Below, in pieces: positions 15,580 to 23,936 of a stretch of DNA of 30,468 nt (positions are counted from its first letter, which is position 1; each line of letters starts with the position of its first letter). The stretch spans positions 1 through 30,468 of the forward strand of contig CAZLHV010000014.1 in the NCBI GenBank assembly GCA_964559205.1, read 5' to 3'. Under the pieces are notes generated by a model, which was not told the origin of the DNA, made no database searches, and saw only the letters and a program-made list of their open reading frames with translations. The stretch comes from GWF2-43-63 sp964559205. Lineage in GTDB: Bacteria; Bacteroidota; Bacteroidia; Bacteroidales; DTU049. The position numbers were made by a program, and so were the translations under genes.

Positions 15580-17124
15580 CTACTTTGCATAAGCCACCGC
15601 ACGCGTTTCGCGGATGACTGTGATTTTGATCTGTCCCGGATAAGTCATTTCCTGCTGAATGCGTTTACTCAGATCGATCGAAAGTTGACTGGTCGCCGAA
15701 TCGGTGAGTTTTTCGGCACCAACGATAACCCTGAGTTCACGTCCGGCCTGAATGGCGTAAGTTTTCTGTACGCCTTCGTAGCTCATGGCGATGGCCTCGA
15801 GTTCGTTAAGCCGGTTGATGTAACTTTCGACCACTTCGCGACGGGCCCCGGGACGTGCGCCTGAAATAGCATCACACACCTGAACAATAGGTGCAATGAG
15901 TGTGGTCATTTCGATGTCTTCGTGGTGAGCTCCGATGGCATTGATGACTTCGGGATGCTCCTTGAATTTTTCAGCAAGCTTCATTCCAAGTGCAGCATGT
16001 GGCAAATCGGGTTCATTGTCAGGCACCTTGCCGATGTCGTGAAGCAGTCCGGCTCTTTTAGCCAGCTTGGTATTCAGCCCTAATTCAGCAGCCATGGTGG
16101 CGCACATGTTTGCCACTTCCTTGCTATGCTGAAGTAAATTCTGCCCATACGACGAGCGATACTTCATTTTGCCAATAAGCCGAACCAGCTCATGATGCAT
16201 GTTATGAATTCCGAGGTCGATCAGGGTTTTCTTTCCAACTTCGGCAATTTCCTGCTCGATGTTGCTTTTAACCTTTGCAACCACTTCCTCGATGCGGGCA
16301 GGGTGAATGCGGCCGTCGGCCACGAGACGCTCAAGCGACTGCCGGGCAATTTCGCGCCGAACCGGATCGTATCCTGAAAGGATAATGGTTTCAGGCGTAT
16401 CATCGATAATAATTTCCACCCCGGTTGCAGCTTCAAGCGCCTTAATGTTGCGACCTTCACGTCCAATGATACGGCCCTTGATTTCATCGTTGGCGATCGG
16501 AAACGAGGTGACTGCATTTTCGATGGCATGATCGGTTGCCGTACGTTGAATGGTTTCGATGATAATCTTTCGGGCTTCGCGGTTGGCGTTCATCTTGGCC
16601 TCTTCGACAATATCCTTTACCGAGCTGAGTGCTTCGAGTTTGGCTTCTTCCTGCAATGAGCTGATGAGCTGAGCCTTTGCTTCTTCGGCCGAAAGACCTG
16701 AGATGGCCTCGAGTTGTTCCACACTTTGCTTGTGAAGCTTTCCAATCTCTTCGGTTTTTTTTGCTACGACATCCTGTTGTGCTGTCAGATTATCTTTCAG
16801 AGATTGGATTTCCTTTTGCTTGCGTTGCAATTCTTCCTGTCGCTGGTTTAGCGACATTTCGCGTTGTTTGAGTTTGTTTTCGAAATTTTGGATTCGTTTG
16901 TTTTGTTCTGTTCCCCGATTCTCGATTTCAGCCTTCATTTGAATAAATTTCTCCTTGGCTTCGAGAATGCGAGTCTGCTTAATCATATCGGCCTCTTTAC
17001 GGGCGTCTTCAAGCAGCGTTTTCTTTTTTCTGTCGGCATTTTTCCTGAAAATAAAGGCCCAAAGCAGTAGAGCTACCGCAAGAACCACAATTTCAAGAAT
17101 CAGCCATAACACATTGTTTTCCAT
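15580..17124 (-). CDS. rny: Ribonuclease Y
   Basis: Membrane-anchored endoribonuclease that starts mRNA decay. The 514-residue protein has an N-terminal membrane helix (about 4-23, VLWLILEIVVLAVALLLWAF). A long Lys/Glu/Gln coiled coil spans about 25-190. A KH RNA-binding domain includes IKGRIIGREGRNIKALE. The HD phosphohydrolase domain has metal ligands in LLHDIGK (His362-Asp363). The end, REtRAVAYAK, is typical of the family. The ATG at 17124 gives MENNVLW; the six upstream codons read from the open frame have no support. The gene starts 20 bp after the terminator T-run of the upstream ncRNA and shows no TAnnTTTG of its own, so it probably depends on read-through or processing of the zapA/ncRNA transcript. 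A 9-bp-stem terminator follows. Confidence 0.96.
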   Translation of the reverse strand: MENNVLWLILEIVVLAVALLLWAFIFRKNADRKKKTLLEDARKEADMIKQTRILEAKEKFIQMKAEIENRGTEQNKRIQNFENKLKQREMSLNQRQEELQRKQKEIQSLKDNLTAQQDVVAKKTEEIGKLHKQSVEQLEAISGLSAEEAKAQLISSLQEEAKLEALSSVKDIVEEAKMNANREARKIIIETIQRTATDHAIENAVTSFPIANDEIKGRIIGREGRNIKALEAATGVEIIIDDTPETIILSGYDPVRREIARQSLERLVADGRIHPARIEEVVAKVKSNIEQEIAEVGKKTLIDLGIHNMHHELVRLIGKMKYRSSYGQNLLQHSKEVANMCATMAAELGLNTKLAKRAGLLHDIGKVPDNEPDLPHAALGMKLAEKFKEHPEVINAIGAHHEDIEMTTLIAPIVQVCDAISGARPGARREVVESYINRLNELEAIAMSYEGVQKTYAIQAGRELRVIVGAEKLTDSATSQLSIDLSKRIQQEMTYPGQIKITVIRETRAVAYAK

Positions 17125-17143
17125 ACACTTAATTTTAATCAAT

Positions 17144-17338
17144 AAAAAACCCGCGTCATTGTCAGGGAGTTTTCAAAACCCCCATATAACACGTTTAGGG
17201 TTGCCGGAGCATTCGGGCTTCCAACGGCTTCATAGATTGAAGCACCTTTCGGTTATGGCCTGCCCCAGGACTCCTGAGACTTCCCTGATGTTGATTCTGT
17301 TGAGGTTTATCAACCGGTAACTGACAAATGAACGCGGG
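17144..17338 (-). ncRNA. ssrS: Structured ncRNA, probable 6S RNA
   Basis: A 6S RNA candidate of about 195 nt, which would bind RNA polymerase as a promoter mimic. The ends pair: CTGACAAATGAACGCGGG (17321-17338) with CCCGCGTCATTGTCAG (17150-17165), 16 bp with two single-base bulges. Read on the minus strand this closing stem is followed by six T, so it also terminates. Inside, further complementary segments keep the molecule rod-like, including an apical CTTCA-N5-TGAAG hairpin and a GTTGA-N6-TCAAC hairpin at the central region. The length, the rod with an open centre and above all the position directly after zapA, where 6S genes lie in many bacteria, support the call. No promoter is seen after zapA, so it may be processed from the zapA message. 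A covariance search was not possible here. Confidence 0.75.
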
Positions 17339-17356
17339 CGTATCGTTTAATAAGAG

Positions 17357-17650
17357 CTATACTGCTTCGGCCAGCAGGAGGCTTATTTCATCGAGCCGCT
17401 TTTGCAATTGAATGCCAAGATAGTGGTTACCATTTTCGGATTTCACCAGCTCGGCGGCATTGCTGATTAGAATCATCGACAGGATATCCTGCATGTCTTT
17501 GCCCGGATATTTTCGGGCAAAATCAGAAATCCTGCGGTTCATTGTTTCAGCAGCATTGCGGATCAGAGTTTCATCATTCCTTTCAACAGACAGGGTGTAT
17601 TTTCTGCCGGCGATTGTCACCGAAATGCGGGTCAGGTTGCTTTCCATCAT
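17357..17650 (-). CDS. zapA: Cell division protein ZapA
   Basis: Small cytoplasmic protein that bundles FtsZ filaments at midcell. The 97 residues show the ZapA pattern: an N-terminal beta-hairpin (RISVTIAGRKYTLSVERNDE), a short helix (LIRNAAETMNRRISDF) and a C-terminal helical arm (DILSMILISNAAELV). The ATG overlaps the stop of the upstream coiled-coil gene by 3 nt, so the two are translationally coupled. The probable 6S RNA follows 18 bp after its stop and rny after that. The single promoter at 17954-17985 should serve the group. Confidence 0.92.
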   Translation of the reverse strand: MMESNLTRISVTIAGRKYTLSVERNDETLIRNAAETMNRRISDFARKYPGKDMQDILSMILISNAAELVKSENGNHYLGIQLQKRLDEISLLLAEAV

Positions 17651-17934
17651 TCATCCAGCATTAAAATACACTTATCTATTTCGCGTATCAGTTCGTTTAG
17701 TTTTTTCCCGGCAGATTCTGAACCAATGTCTTTGGTCAATCCGGCCCCCAACTCATTGGCTGCTTTGCTGATTTCCATTTCAAGCAGCTGTTGGCCAAGT
17801 GCTTCCCGATCGCTTTTAAGACGCAGGTTCTCCTCTTTCAGAACCTCAATTTCCTTGCGGGCCTTTGAGAGTTGTGCAACAAGCTTTTTTGCGAGTACTT
17901 CGATTTGATCAACCTGTTGTTCAATCTCATTCAT
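17647..17934 (-). CDS. Coiled-coil protein coupled to ZapA
   Basis: A 95-residue, highly charged protein that is almost entirely heptad-like. QQVDQIEVLAKKLVAQLSKARKEIEVLKEENLRLK is broken here to keep it brief: the strong coiled coil covers about residues 5-55, and a short second helix covers about 70-93. It has no Cys-rich, membrane or catalytic motif. It resembles ZapB-type coiled-coil division proteins in size and character, though I see no family-specific motif. The tight coupling to zapA, on which ZapB depends in other bacteria, suggests a structural partner in the Z-ring. Start supported by a full -33/-7 promoter 20 nt upstream. Confidence 0.82.
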   Translation of the reverse strand: MNEIEQQVDQIEVLAKKLVAQLSKARKEIEVLKEENLRLKSDREALGQQLLEMEISKAANELGAGLTKDIGSESAGKKLNELIREIDKCILMLDE

Positions 17935-17953
17935 CCTTCAGAAAATTGAACGG

Positions 17954-17985
17954 CAAAGATAATGAAATTTCGGGCAAGTTCCAAA
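17954..17985 (-). promoter_or_regulatory. Full -33/-7 promoter of the zapA operon
   Basis: On the minus strand TTTG (17985-17982), 20 nt and TATCTTTG (17961-17954) match both halves of the Bacteroidota promoter, TTTG-N19/20-TAnnTTTG. It lies 19 nt before the coiled-coil gene start and is the best-formed promoter in the window. Confidence 0.82.
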
Positions 17986-18000
17986 TTATCCGATATAAAC

Positions 18001-18030
18001 AAAAATGGCTGCCCGGAGAGAGCAGCCATT
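18001..18030 (-). terminator. Intrinsic terminator of the T9SS cargo gene
   Basis: On the minus strand AATGGCTGC and GCAGCCATT form a perfect 9-bp stem with a 9-nt loop, followed by TTTTTG. It lies 19 bp after the stop of the gene at 18050-19045 and isolates it from the zapA operon. Confidence 0.85.
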
Positions 18031-18049
18031 GATTAAGGTTAACTAATTG

Positions 18050-19045
18050 TTAGTCAACCATGAATGATTTGATCAGGCGGTGGCCGTTGGCCTTGATGCT
18101 GAAGAAATAGTGACCAGCGTTGAGGTCATTAACATTAACCTGATAGCTGTGAACACCAGCATTCATTGTTCCCTGATTGTATTCACCAACAGTTTTTCCA
18201 TTGCTGGCAATGATTTCGATGGTTACATCGGTATTGTTTTCAAGGGCATACTCAATGGTAAGCACATCGCTTGCAGGAATAGGATAAGCATTTGATTTCA
18301 TTCCGTAGAAATACACTTCGTCGTTGATGCCCACATAATTGATGTCAACAACCGGGAAGATTGCAATGTTCACGTCAAGGCCACCGAATGCATAGTCAGT
18401 AGCATACCAGGTTCCCTGATACTGTGAGAAAGCATAGTCGAGCTGTCCACCTTCACCATCAGCGTCGCAAAGCAGGCCAGCGGTGTCGCCATTGGCGGTA
18501 AGAGCTGAGAAATCAACACCTACTGCAAAGTCGTTTGAAGAAGGAAGAACACTTGCAAAAGGAACCCAAGTGAGGTTTGGCCATACGGTATCAACACCAC
18601 TCATAGGCAGAGTTGCGGTACCAAGAACGGTGCCGGGGCCTGGGGTGTTTGCTGGATCGTTGGTGGCATCTCCATCGAGAGCATAAGCAGTTACAGGAAG
18701 ATTGCTGGTACCTGAACCAACATATTTTCCACCGAACCACAACAAAACGCCTTCGATTCCGAGGCTGCCAGGATATACATAACCCTGAGCTGATCCGTCA
18801 ACACCGTCAACATTGTTTCCAAATACATAACCACCACCGGTGTAGGTATACACGTAAACCTGTCCACCAACAGCAAATTCAGGAATGAAATTGGTTGACC
18901 AACCACATGTGTCAGTTGGGGTTTTGGTCATCATGTTTGCAGGAATCTGCATTTTTTTTGCCATAACGGCTTTGTCAGCTGAAATCTGGCCGAAAGCGAT
19001 TCCGCTCGTCAGCAGCAGAGCAAATAAAACGTACAACTTTTTCAT
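18050..19045 (-). CDS. Secreted protein with type IX sorting domain
   Basis: A 331-residue exported protein of unknown activity. Residues 1-20 are a clean signal peptide (MKKLYVLFALLLTSGIAFGQ). The mature body, about 45-250, is Gly/Asp/aromatic-rich with beta character and acidic turns (YVFGNNVDGVDG, ALDGDATNDPANTPGPG). It has just two cysteines, one near the start and one in LLCDADGEGG. Residues about 258-331 are a T9SS type A sorting domain (AYPIPASDVLTIEYA, then AGHYFFSIKANG and a final strand). It should be moved across the outer membrane and anchored or released. No enzyme motif is seen; a structural or ligand-binding surface protein is likely. It is monocistronic, with a promoter at 19081 and a terminator at 18001. 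Confidence 0.85.
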   Translation of the reverse strand: MKKLYVLFALLLTSGIAFGQISADKAVMAKKMQIPANMMTKTPTDTCGWSTNFIPEFAVGGQVYVYTYTGGGYVFGNNVDGVDGSAQGYVYPGSLGIEGVLLWFGGKYVGSGTSNLPVTAYALDGDATNDPANTPGPGTVLGTATLPMSGVDTVWPNLTWVPFASVLPSSNDFAVGVDFSALTANGDTAGLLCDADGEGGQLDYAFSQYQGTWYATDYAFGGLDVNIAIFPVVDINYVGINDEVYFYGMKSNAYPIPASDVLTIEYALENNTDVTIEIIASNGKTVGEYNQGTMNAGVHSYQVNVNDLNAGHYFFSIKANGHRLIKSFMVD

Positions 19046-19080
19046 TTTGTTTGATTTTGTTTTAGAAGTTAATCACATGA

Positions 19081-19088
19081 CAAAATTA
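19081..19088 (-). promoter_or_regulatory. -7 element TAATTTTG
   Basis: Perfect TAnnTTTG on the minus strand, 35 nt before the ATG at 19045, giving a short leader. A TTTG about 21 nt further upstream fits a -33 element. Confidence 0.7.
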
Positions 19089-19152
19089 AGAATATTTTGG
19101 TTGCTTCACCAAAAATTCAATGTTTTTTTTTTTAACAAGGCGGGGATGTATA

Positions 19153-19186
19153 TCACCGAACCGGTTGATATAGACCGGCCCGGTGA
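19153..19186. repeat. Hairpin after gcvP
   Basis: TCACCG + CCGGT (19153-19165) pairs with ACCGG + CGGTGA (19174-19186), 11 bp with a 2/2 internal loop and an 8-nt loop, 10 bp after the gcvP stop. No T-run follows in the gcvP direction, so it may be a Rho-assisted or 3'-protective structure rather than a classic terminator. Confidence 0.5.
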
Positions 19187-19196
19187 ACCATCAGAC

Positions 19197-22064
19197 TCAA
19201 TATGATTCGATTGGTGGACAGGTGCAAACGATGTTCCGGTCTCCATACGCATCATCAATTCTTGTTACTGTTGGCCAGTATTTCAGCATCTTAGGGCTGA
19301 TGCGGCAGGCCTTCTCACGGGAATAAGGCCTGTTCCATTCATCCGCCGTGATCATTTCAACTGTATGAGGCGCATTTTTCAGCACATTGTTTTCTTTGTC
19401 ACATCGTCCTTCTTCTACCTCACGGATCTCCTCACGAATGGAGATCATGGCGTCAATAAACCGGTTCAGCTCCGACATAGGTTCGCTTTCTGTTGGCTCA
19501 ACCATCAGCGTTCCATGAACCGGGAATGCCACCGTTGGCGCATGAAAACCATAATCCATCAATCGCTTTGCAATGTCAGTTTCAGTCACCCCGGCCTTGT
19601 GAAAGCCGTTGCAATCAAGAATAAACTCATGCGCCACAAAACCATTCACTCCCTTATACAAAATATTGTAATGCGGCTCCAGCTTTTTCATAAGATAATT
19701 GGCGTTCAGCATTGCAAATTTGGTCGCCACTCTCAGCCCTTCTGAACCCATCAGCTTGATGTAAGCATATGAAATCGGAATAACAAATGCACTGCCATAA
19801 GGTGCTGCAGCCACTGCAGGAATGGCTTTCTCTCCGCCCGACGAAACCACCGGATGGCCTGGCAAAAATTCCGACAGATGCTTGGCAACAGCAATCGGTC
19901 CAACCCCGGGACCACCTCCACCATGAGGAATGGCAAAGGTTTTATGTAGATTCAAATGGCAAACGTCGGCTCCAATGAATCCCGGACTGGTGTAACCCAC
20001 CTGCGCATTCATATTGGCTCCGTCCATATACACCTGACCGCCAAAATGATGAATGGTGTTAACTATTTCGCGAACAGCCTCTTCAAAAATTCCGTGTGTT
20101 GAAGGATAGGTTATCATCAACGCTGAGAGCTCCGATGCATATTGCTCGGCTTTCAATTTCAAGTCGGCCACATCAATATTGCCCTTTTCATCGGCCTTCA
20201 CAACCACGATCTTCATCCCTGCCATGGCAGCACTTGCCGGATTGGTTCCATGGGCTGAACTTGGGATAAGACAGACATTACGGTGAGACTCGCCCCTGCT
20301 TATATGATATGCTCTGATTACCAGCAGTCCTGTATATTCACCGGCTGCACCGCTGTTGGGCTGAAAGCTCACTCTGTCGAAACCAGTAATTTCGGCAAGC
20401 ATTTGCTCCAAATCCTTTAGCATTATATGGTAACCTTCGGCTTGTTCCGAAGGCACAAACGGGTGAATATTGCCGTATTCAGGCCAGCTCAGATGAAAAA
20501 GCTCGGTGGCTGCATTGAGCTTCATGGTACAACTTCCCAGAGGAATCATTGAACGGTCAAGTCCCAGGTCCTTATTCCTGAGCTGGGTGATATACCGCAT
20601 CATGTCCGTTTCGTTTCGGTAGGAATGAAATACCTGATGGGCAAGGTAACCGCTCGTCCTGTGGAACTTTGCGTCGTATGTGCTCATCTGTTCACAAACC
20701 GCCGGATCACACACAAAAGGTGTGTAAGATTTGCCAACTGCCTGTGCAAAAACGTCGACAATATCATTTACATCTGAAAGCGAGGTGGTCTCGTCAAGAC
20801 TGATCCCAATATGTGATTGGTCAATGTAACGGAAATTCATTGACCGTTTTTCAGCAAGCACTTTAATCTGTTCGGTGGTAATGCCATCCGGTAGTTCAAT
20901 CTTCAGAGTATCAAAATAGTTTTTATTCAGCTGAGTGAAACCAATTTTGGTCAGTTCTTCATGAAGCACAGCCGTGAGGATGTTAATATGTCTTGCGATC
21001 TTTCGCAGCCCGTCTGGACCATGATAGGCAGCATACATTCCTGCCATGATGGCAAGTAAAGCCTGAGCCGTGCAAATATTTGATGTGGCACGTTCACGCT
21101 TGATATGTTGTTCGCGGGTCTGAAGGGTCATTCGCAAAGCTCTGTTTCCGGCAGCGTCCTTTGATACTCCAATGATACGACCAGGCATATTTCTGACAAA
21201 TTCATCGCGTGCGGCCAGAAATGCAGCATGAGGTCCGCCAAATCCCATCGGAATACCAAAACGTTGTGTTGAACCCACCGCAATGTCGGCTCCCCATTCA
21301 CCCGGAGGGGTGAGTAAAGTCAGAGATAAAATATCAGCAGCGACTGCCACGAGGGATCCGTTTTCATGCGCTTTCTGAACAAAATCGGAGTAATCTCTCA
21401 CCGAACCGTACTGATCGGGATACTGAACCAGTGCACCAAAAGTTGTCTCGTTAAATTCAAAAGAATTGACGCAACCCACCTCAATTTCAATTCCGAGAGG
21501 AATCGCTCTGGTTTTGATCACTTCAACACTTTGCGGAAGCACCCCGTGCGAAACAAAAAAGCGGTTTGCATTGGCTTTCACCTTCTCGCGCTTGCGGCTG
21601 TTGTATGCCATTATCATCGCTTCGGCTGCTGCGGTTGCTTCATCGAGTAACGACGCATTCGACACAGGAAGTCCTGTTAAATCAGCAACAACCGTTTGAA
21701 AATTCAAAAGAGCCTCGAGTCTGCCCTGACTGATTTCAGCCTGATATGGAGTGTATGAAGTATACCAACCCGGGCTTTCAAGGATATTGCGCTGAATCAC
21801 ACCGGGCAAAATGGTTCCATAGTATCCCATGCCAATATATGACCTGTATACACGGTTTTTTGATCCCAGCATTTTAAGCAGTTGCTGAACTTCATATTCA
21901 TTCAAACCGTTTCCGATTCCCAGTGTATCCGGATACAGGATGTCGGCAGGAATGATTTTTTTGATCAGATCTTCAGAATCCCTGACACCAATGGCACCAA
22001 GCAAAACTTTTTCATCTTCGGAAGAAGGGCCTATGTGCCTGACAGCAAAGTTATTGTTAATCAT
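19197..22064 (-). CDS. gcvP: Glycine dehydrogenase, P protein (fused P1-P2)
   Basis: PLP-dependent glycine decarboxylase of the glycine cleavage system: releases CO2 from glycine and passes the aminomethyl group to lipoylated GcvH. The 955-residue length is that of the single-chain homodimeric form. The N-terminal half has RHIGPSSEDE, MGYYGTILPGVIQRN and GVSKDAAGNRALRMTLQTRE. The C-terminal half has the PLP lysine in LHKTFAIPHGGGGPG (Lys708) and the glycine-rich loop GSCTMKLNA. No gcvT or gcvH is adjacent, so the system is dispersed in this genome. A TAATTTTG promoter lies 29 nt before the start. I see no glycine-riboswitch-sized leader. Divergent from the small secreted unknown at 22167. Confidence 0.97.
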   Translation of the reverse strand: MINNNFAVRHIGPSSEDEKVLLGAIGVRDSEDLIKKIIPADILYPDTLGIGNGLNEYEVQQLLKMLGSKNRVYRSYIGMGYYGTILPGVIQRNILESPGWYTSYTPYQAEISQGRLEALLNFQTVVADLTGLPVSNASLLDEATAAAEAMIMAYNSRKREKVKANANRFFVSHGVLPQSVEVIKTRAIPLGIEIEVGCVNSFEFNETTFGALVQYPDQYGSVRDYSDFVQKAHENGSLVAVAADILSLTLLTPPGEWGADIAVGSTQRFGIPMGFGGPHAAFLAARDEFVRNMPGRIIGVSKDAAGNRALRMTLQTREQHIKRERATSNICTAQALLAIMAGMYAAYHGPDGLRKIARHINILTAVLHEELTKIGFTQLNKNYFDTLKIELPDGITTEQIKVLAEKRSMNFRYIDQSHIGISLDETTSLSDVNDIVDVFAQAVGKSYTPFVCDPAVCEQMSTYDAKFHRTSGYLAHQVFHSYRNETDMMRYITQLRNKDLGLDRSMIPLGSCTMKLNAATELFHLSWPEYGNIHPFVPSEQAEGYHIMLKDLEQMLAEITGFDRVSFQPNSGAAGEYTGLLVIRAYHISRGESHRNVCLIPSSAHGTNPASAAMAGMKIVVVKADEKGNIDVADLKLKAEQYASELSALMITYPSTHGIFEEAVREIVNTIHHFGGQVYMDGANMNAQVGYTSPGFIGADVCHLNLHKTFAIPHGGGGPGVGPIAVAKHLSEFLPGHPVVSSGGEKAIPAVAAAPYGSAFVIPISYAYIKLMGSEGLRVATKFAMLNANYLMKKLEPHYNILYKGVNGFVAHEFILDCNGFHKAGVTETDIAKRLMDYGFHAPTVAFPVHGTLMVEPTESEPMSELNRFIDAMISIREEIREVEEGRCDKENNVLKNAPHTVEMITADEWNRPYSREKACRISPKMLKYWPTVTRIDDAYGDRNIVCTCPPIESY

Positions 22065-22092
22065 TGTTGCGTTTTTAAAATATTGAACCGGA

Positions 22093-22100
22093 CAAAATTA
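22093..22100 (-). promoter_or_regulatory. gcvP promoter -7 element TAATTTTG
   Basis: Perfect TAnnTTTG on the minus strand, 28 nt before the gcvP ATG. The leader is too short for a riboswitch. Confidence 0.7.
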
Positions 22101-22146
22101 GTAATTTTTAGACACGGGAATTTCTTCAGAAAATGATATTTGTTTG

Positions 22147-22154
22147 TATATTTG
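22147..22154 (+). promoter_or_regulatory. -7 element TATATTTG
   Basis: Perfect TAnnTTTG, 12 nt before the ATG at 22167. It overlaps the upstream part of the open frame from 22140, so that longer start is excluded. Confidence 0.68.
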
Positions 22155-22166
22155 GCAAAATATTTC

Positions 22167-22790
22167 ATGCGCCGGTTATTGTTCTTCTTTTTCATAACTG
22201 CTGTCATTGGATTTGCCGGCAAAGCTCAGGACACCCTCTATATGATGTCTGGCCGAATGATGACAGGCGTAGAGGTGATGAGAATGGATTCGCAGTATGT
22301 CTATTATTTGCGTGAAGGACATACTCAGGTGAATTCTCAGGGCAGAATCAAATCCAAAGTCAAGCAGCGCGAAAACGTTTTCGAAATCAGATATAGCAAC
22401 GGAAAACGAGAATTGGCCTATCTGCAGGATACTGCAGGATACATTCTGAACCCCGATCAGATGCGTTCTTATGTTGATGGCTGCCACGATGCTTTTGAAC
22501 AATCGCACGACCGCCTTGTAGGTCCTGCATGTTTTGCCATCACTATGGGAAGTTTTGTTGTAATCCCCTACCCGCTTGCCGTGGTGGCAGTTCCTTCGGC
22601 CTTTAGCGGAATTCTCGCTTTGCTCACTCCCAAGTTTCCCGAAGATCAGGTTGATGAAAGTAAAGTGAACAAGTATTACATAATGGGCTATCAGGATACT
22701 AAAAAAATAAAAAAAGTGAAGTCGGCCGGGCTTTTCGGGTCAGCTGCTTTGCTGATTGGACTTACCTTTATCACCCTTCAGGGTCATTGA
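22167..22790 (+). CDS. Secreted or membrane protein of unknown function
   Basis: A 207-residue protein I do not recognise. Residues 1-21 look like a signal peptide (MRRLLFFFFITAVIGFAGKAQ). Residues 22-95 are strand-rich (DTLYMMSGRMMTGVEVMRMD, FEIRYSNGKRELAYLQDT) and resemble the small beta-domains often seen at the N-terminus of exported Bacteroidota proteins of unknown role. Two hydrophobic stretches follow (about 125-155 and 185-203, the latter AGLFGSAALLIGLTFITLQ), so it probably sits in the inner membrane with its beta-domain in the periplasm. Start set by the promoter at 22147. It precedes ftsY by 148 bp, and ftsY has its own promoter. Confidence 0.75.
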   Translation: MRRLLFFFFITAVIGFAGKAQDTLYMMSGRMMTGVEVMRMDSQYVYYLREGHTQVNSQGRIKSKVKQRENVFEIRYSNGKRELAYLQDTAGYILNPDQMRSYVDGCHDAFEQSHDRLVGPACFAITMGSFVVIPYPLAVVAVPSAFSGILALLTPKFPEDQVDESKVNKYYIMGYQDTKKIKKVKSAGLFGSAALLIGLTFITLQGH

Positions 22791-22909
22791 TTGATCTGGA
22801 TGGCTCTTTCTCCAAAAAATCCGATTGATCTACATCCCCTCAGAAGCCCTTCTGTATGAATTACGATGGTGATTCTTTCAATGGTTTCATGTGAATCAGG
22901 CTTTTTTAG

Positions 22910-22917
22910 TATTTTTG
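22910..22917 (+). promoter_or_regulatory. ftsY promoter -7 element TATTTTTG
   Basis: Perfect TAnnTTTG, 21 nt before the ATG at 22939; it lies within the longer open frame and shows that the true start is downstream. Confidence 0.68.
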
Positions 22918-22938
22918 CAACCCGATAATCAGCAAATA

Positions 22939-23880
22939 ATGGCGCTTTTTGGAATTTTTGGAAAAGAGAAAAAGGAAAGCCTTGACGATGGTTTGAAAAA
23001 AACACGGGAAAATGTGTTTTCAAAAATATCCAGGGCGATCGTTGGCAAATCGAAAGTCGACGAAGACGTACTCGATAGCCTCGAAGAAGCTCTTATTTCG
23101 AGCGATGTTGGAGTTGAAACCACCCTGAGGGTTATTGAGCGAATTCAAAAAAGAGTTTCCAAAGACAAATATGTCGGCACAGATGAACTGAATGCTGTTC
23201 TGAGAGACGAAATTGTTCAGATGCTTCGTGAAAACAACGTAAAATCGCCTGTTTCACCTGATGAAGTGCCAACCTACGTCATCCTTGTTGTTGGAGTAAA
23301 TGGTGTGGGTAAAACCACCACCATCGGAAAGCTTGCATACCGTTTCAGACAATCCGGAAAAACTGTATTAATCGGTGCAGCCGATACGTTCAGGGCTGCT
23401 GCAGTAGACCAACTTAAAGTGTGGGCTCAGCGGGCTGGGGTTGATATTGTTGAAAGGGGAATGAACGCCGACCCTGCCTCGGTAGCATACGACACAGCTT
23501 CTGTGGCCAAGGCAAAAGGTTATCAGGTGGCCATTATTGATACTGCCGGCCGCCTTCATAATAAAATTAACCTAATGAATGAGCTTTCGAAAATAAAAAA
23601 AGTAGTTCAAAAGGTTTTTCCGGACGGACCTCATGAGGTGTTACTGGTTCTGGACGCATCCACTGGTCAGAATGCCTTTGAACAAGCCAAACAGTTTACG
23701 GCAGTGACTGATGTGAATGCCCTCGCTTTGACCAAGCTCGACGGGACTGCCAAAGGAGGTGTTGTACTGGGAATCTCCGACCGTTTCAGTATTCCCGTGA
23801 AATATATTGGGATCGGTGAAAAAATGGAAGACATTCAGTCGTTTGATGCAACTGAATTTGTCGACAGCCTATTCAAATAG
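22939..23880 (+). CDS. ftsY: Signal recognition particle receptor FtsY
   Basis: GTPase that docks the SRP-ribosome complex at the membrane for co-translational insertion. The 313-residue protein starts with a short amphipathic/basic segment (MALFGIFGKEKKE), consistent with the reduced A-domain of FtsY outside the enterics. The N domain is about 20-105. The G domain has the P-loop GVNGVGKTTT (about 119-128), DTFRAAAVDQL, DTAGRLHNK, TKLDGTAKGG and the closing GIGEKMEDIQSFD. The start at 22939 follows the promoter at 22910; the 16 codons upstream in frame overlap that promoter. rimO follows 56 bp later with no motif of its own, so the two are probably one transcript. Confidence 0.96.
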   Translation: MALFGIFGKEKKESLDDGLKKTRENVFSKISRAIVGKSKVDEDVLDSLEEALISSDVGVETTLRVIERIQKRVSKDKYVGTDELNAVLRDEIVQMLRENNVKSPVSPDEVPTYVILVVGVNGVGKTTTIGKLAYRFRQSGKTVLIGAADTFRAAAVDQLKVWAQRAGVDIVERGMNADPASVAYDTASVAKAKGYQVAIIDTAGRLHNKINLMNELSKIKKVVQKVFPDGPHEVLLVLDASTGQNAFEQAKQFTAVTDVNALALTKLDGTAKGGVVLGISDRFSIPVKYIGIGEKMEDIQSFDATEFVDSLFK

Positions 23881-23936
23881 CTCATGCCTGTTTCACATGC
23901 ATCATTTGGCAAAACCTATTAACCATCTTCCAAATC

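Noticed and set aside
19123..19133. Run of eleven T as a terminator for a plus-strand gene
   Set aside because: There is no plus-strand gene ending here and no hairpin precedes the run; for the minus strand it is an A-run, so it cannot act with the 19153-19186 hairpin as a standard terminator.
22065..22092. Glycine riboswitch ahead of gcvP
   Set aside because: Only about 28 nt separate the -7 element from the ATG, far too short for a riboswitch.
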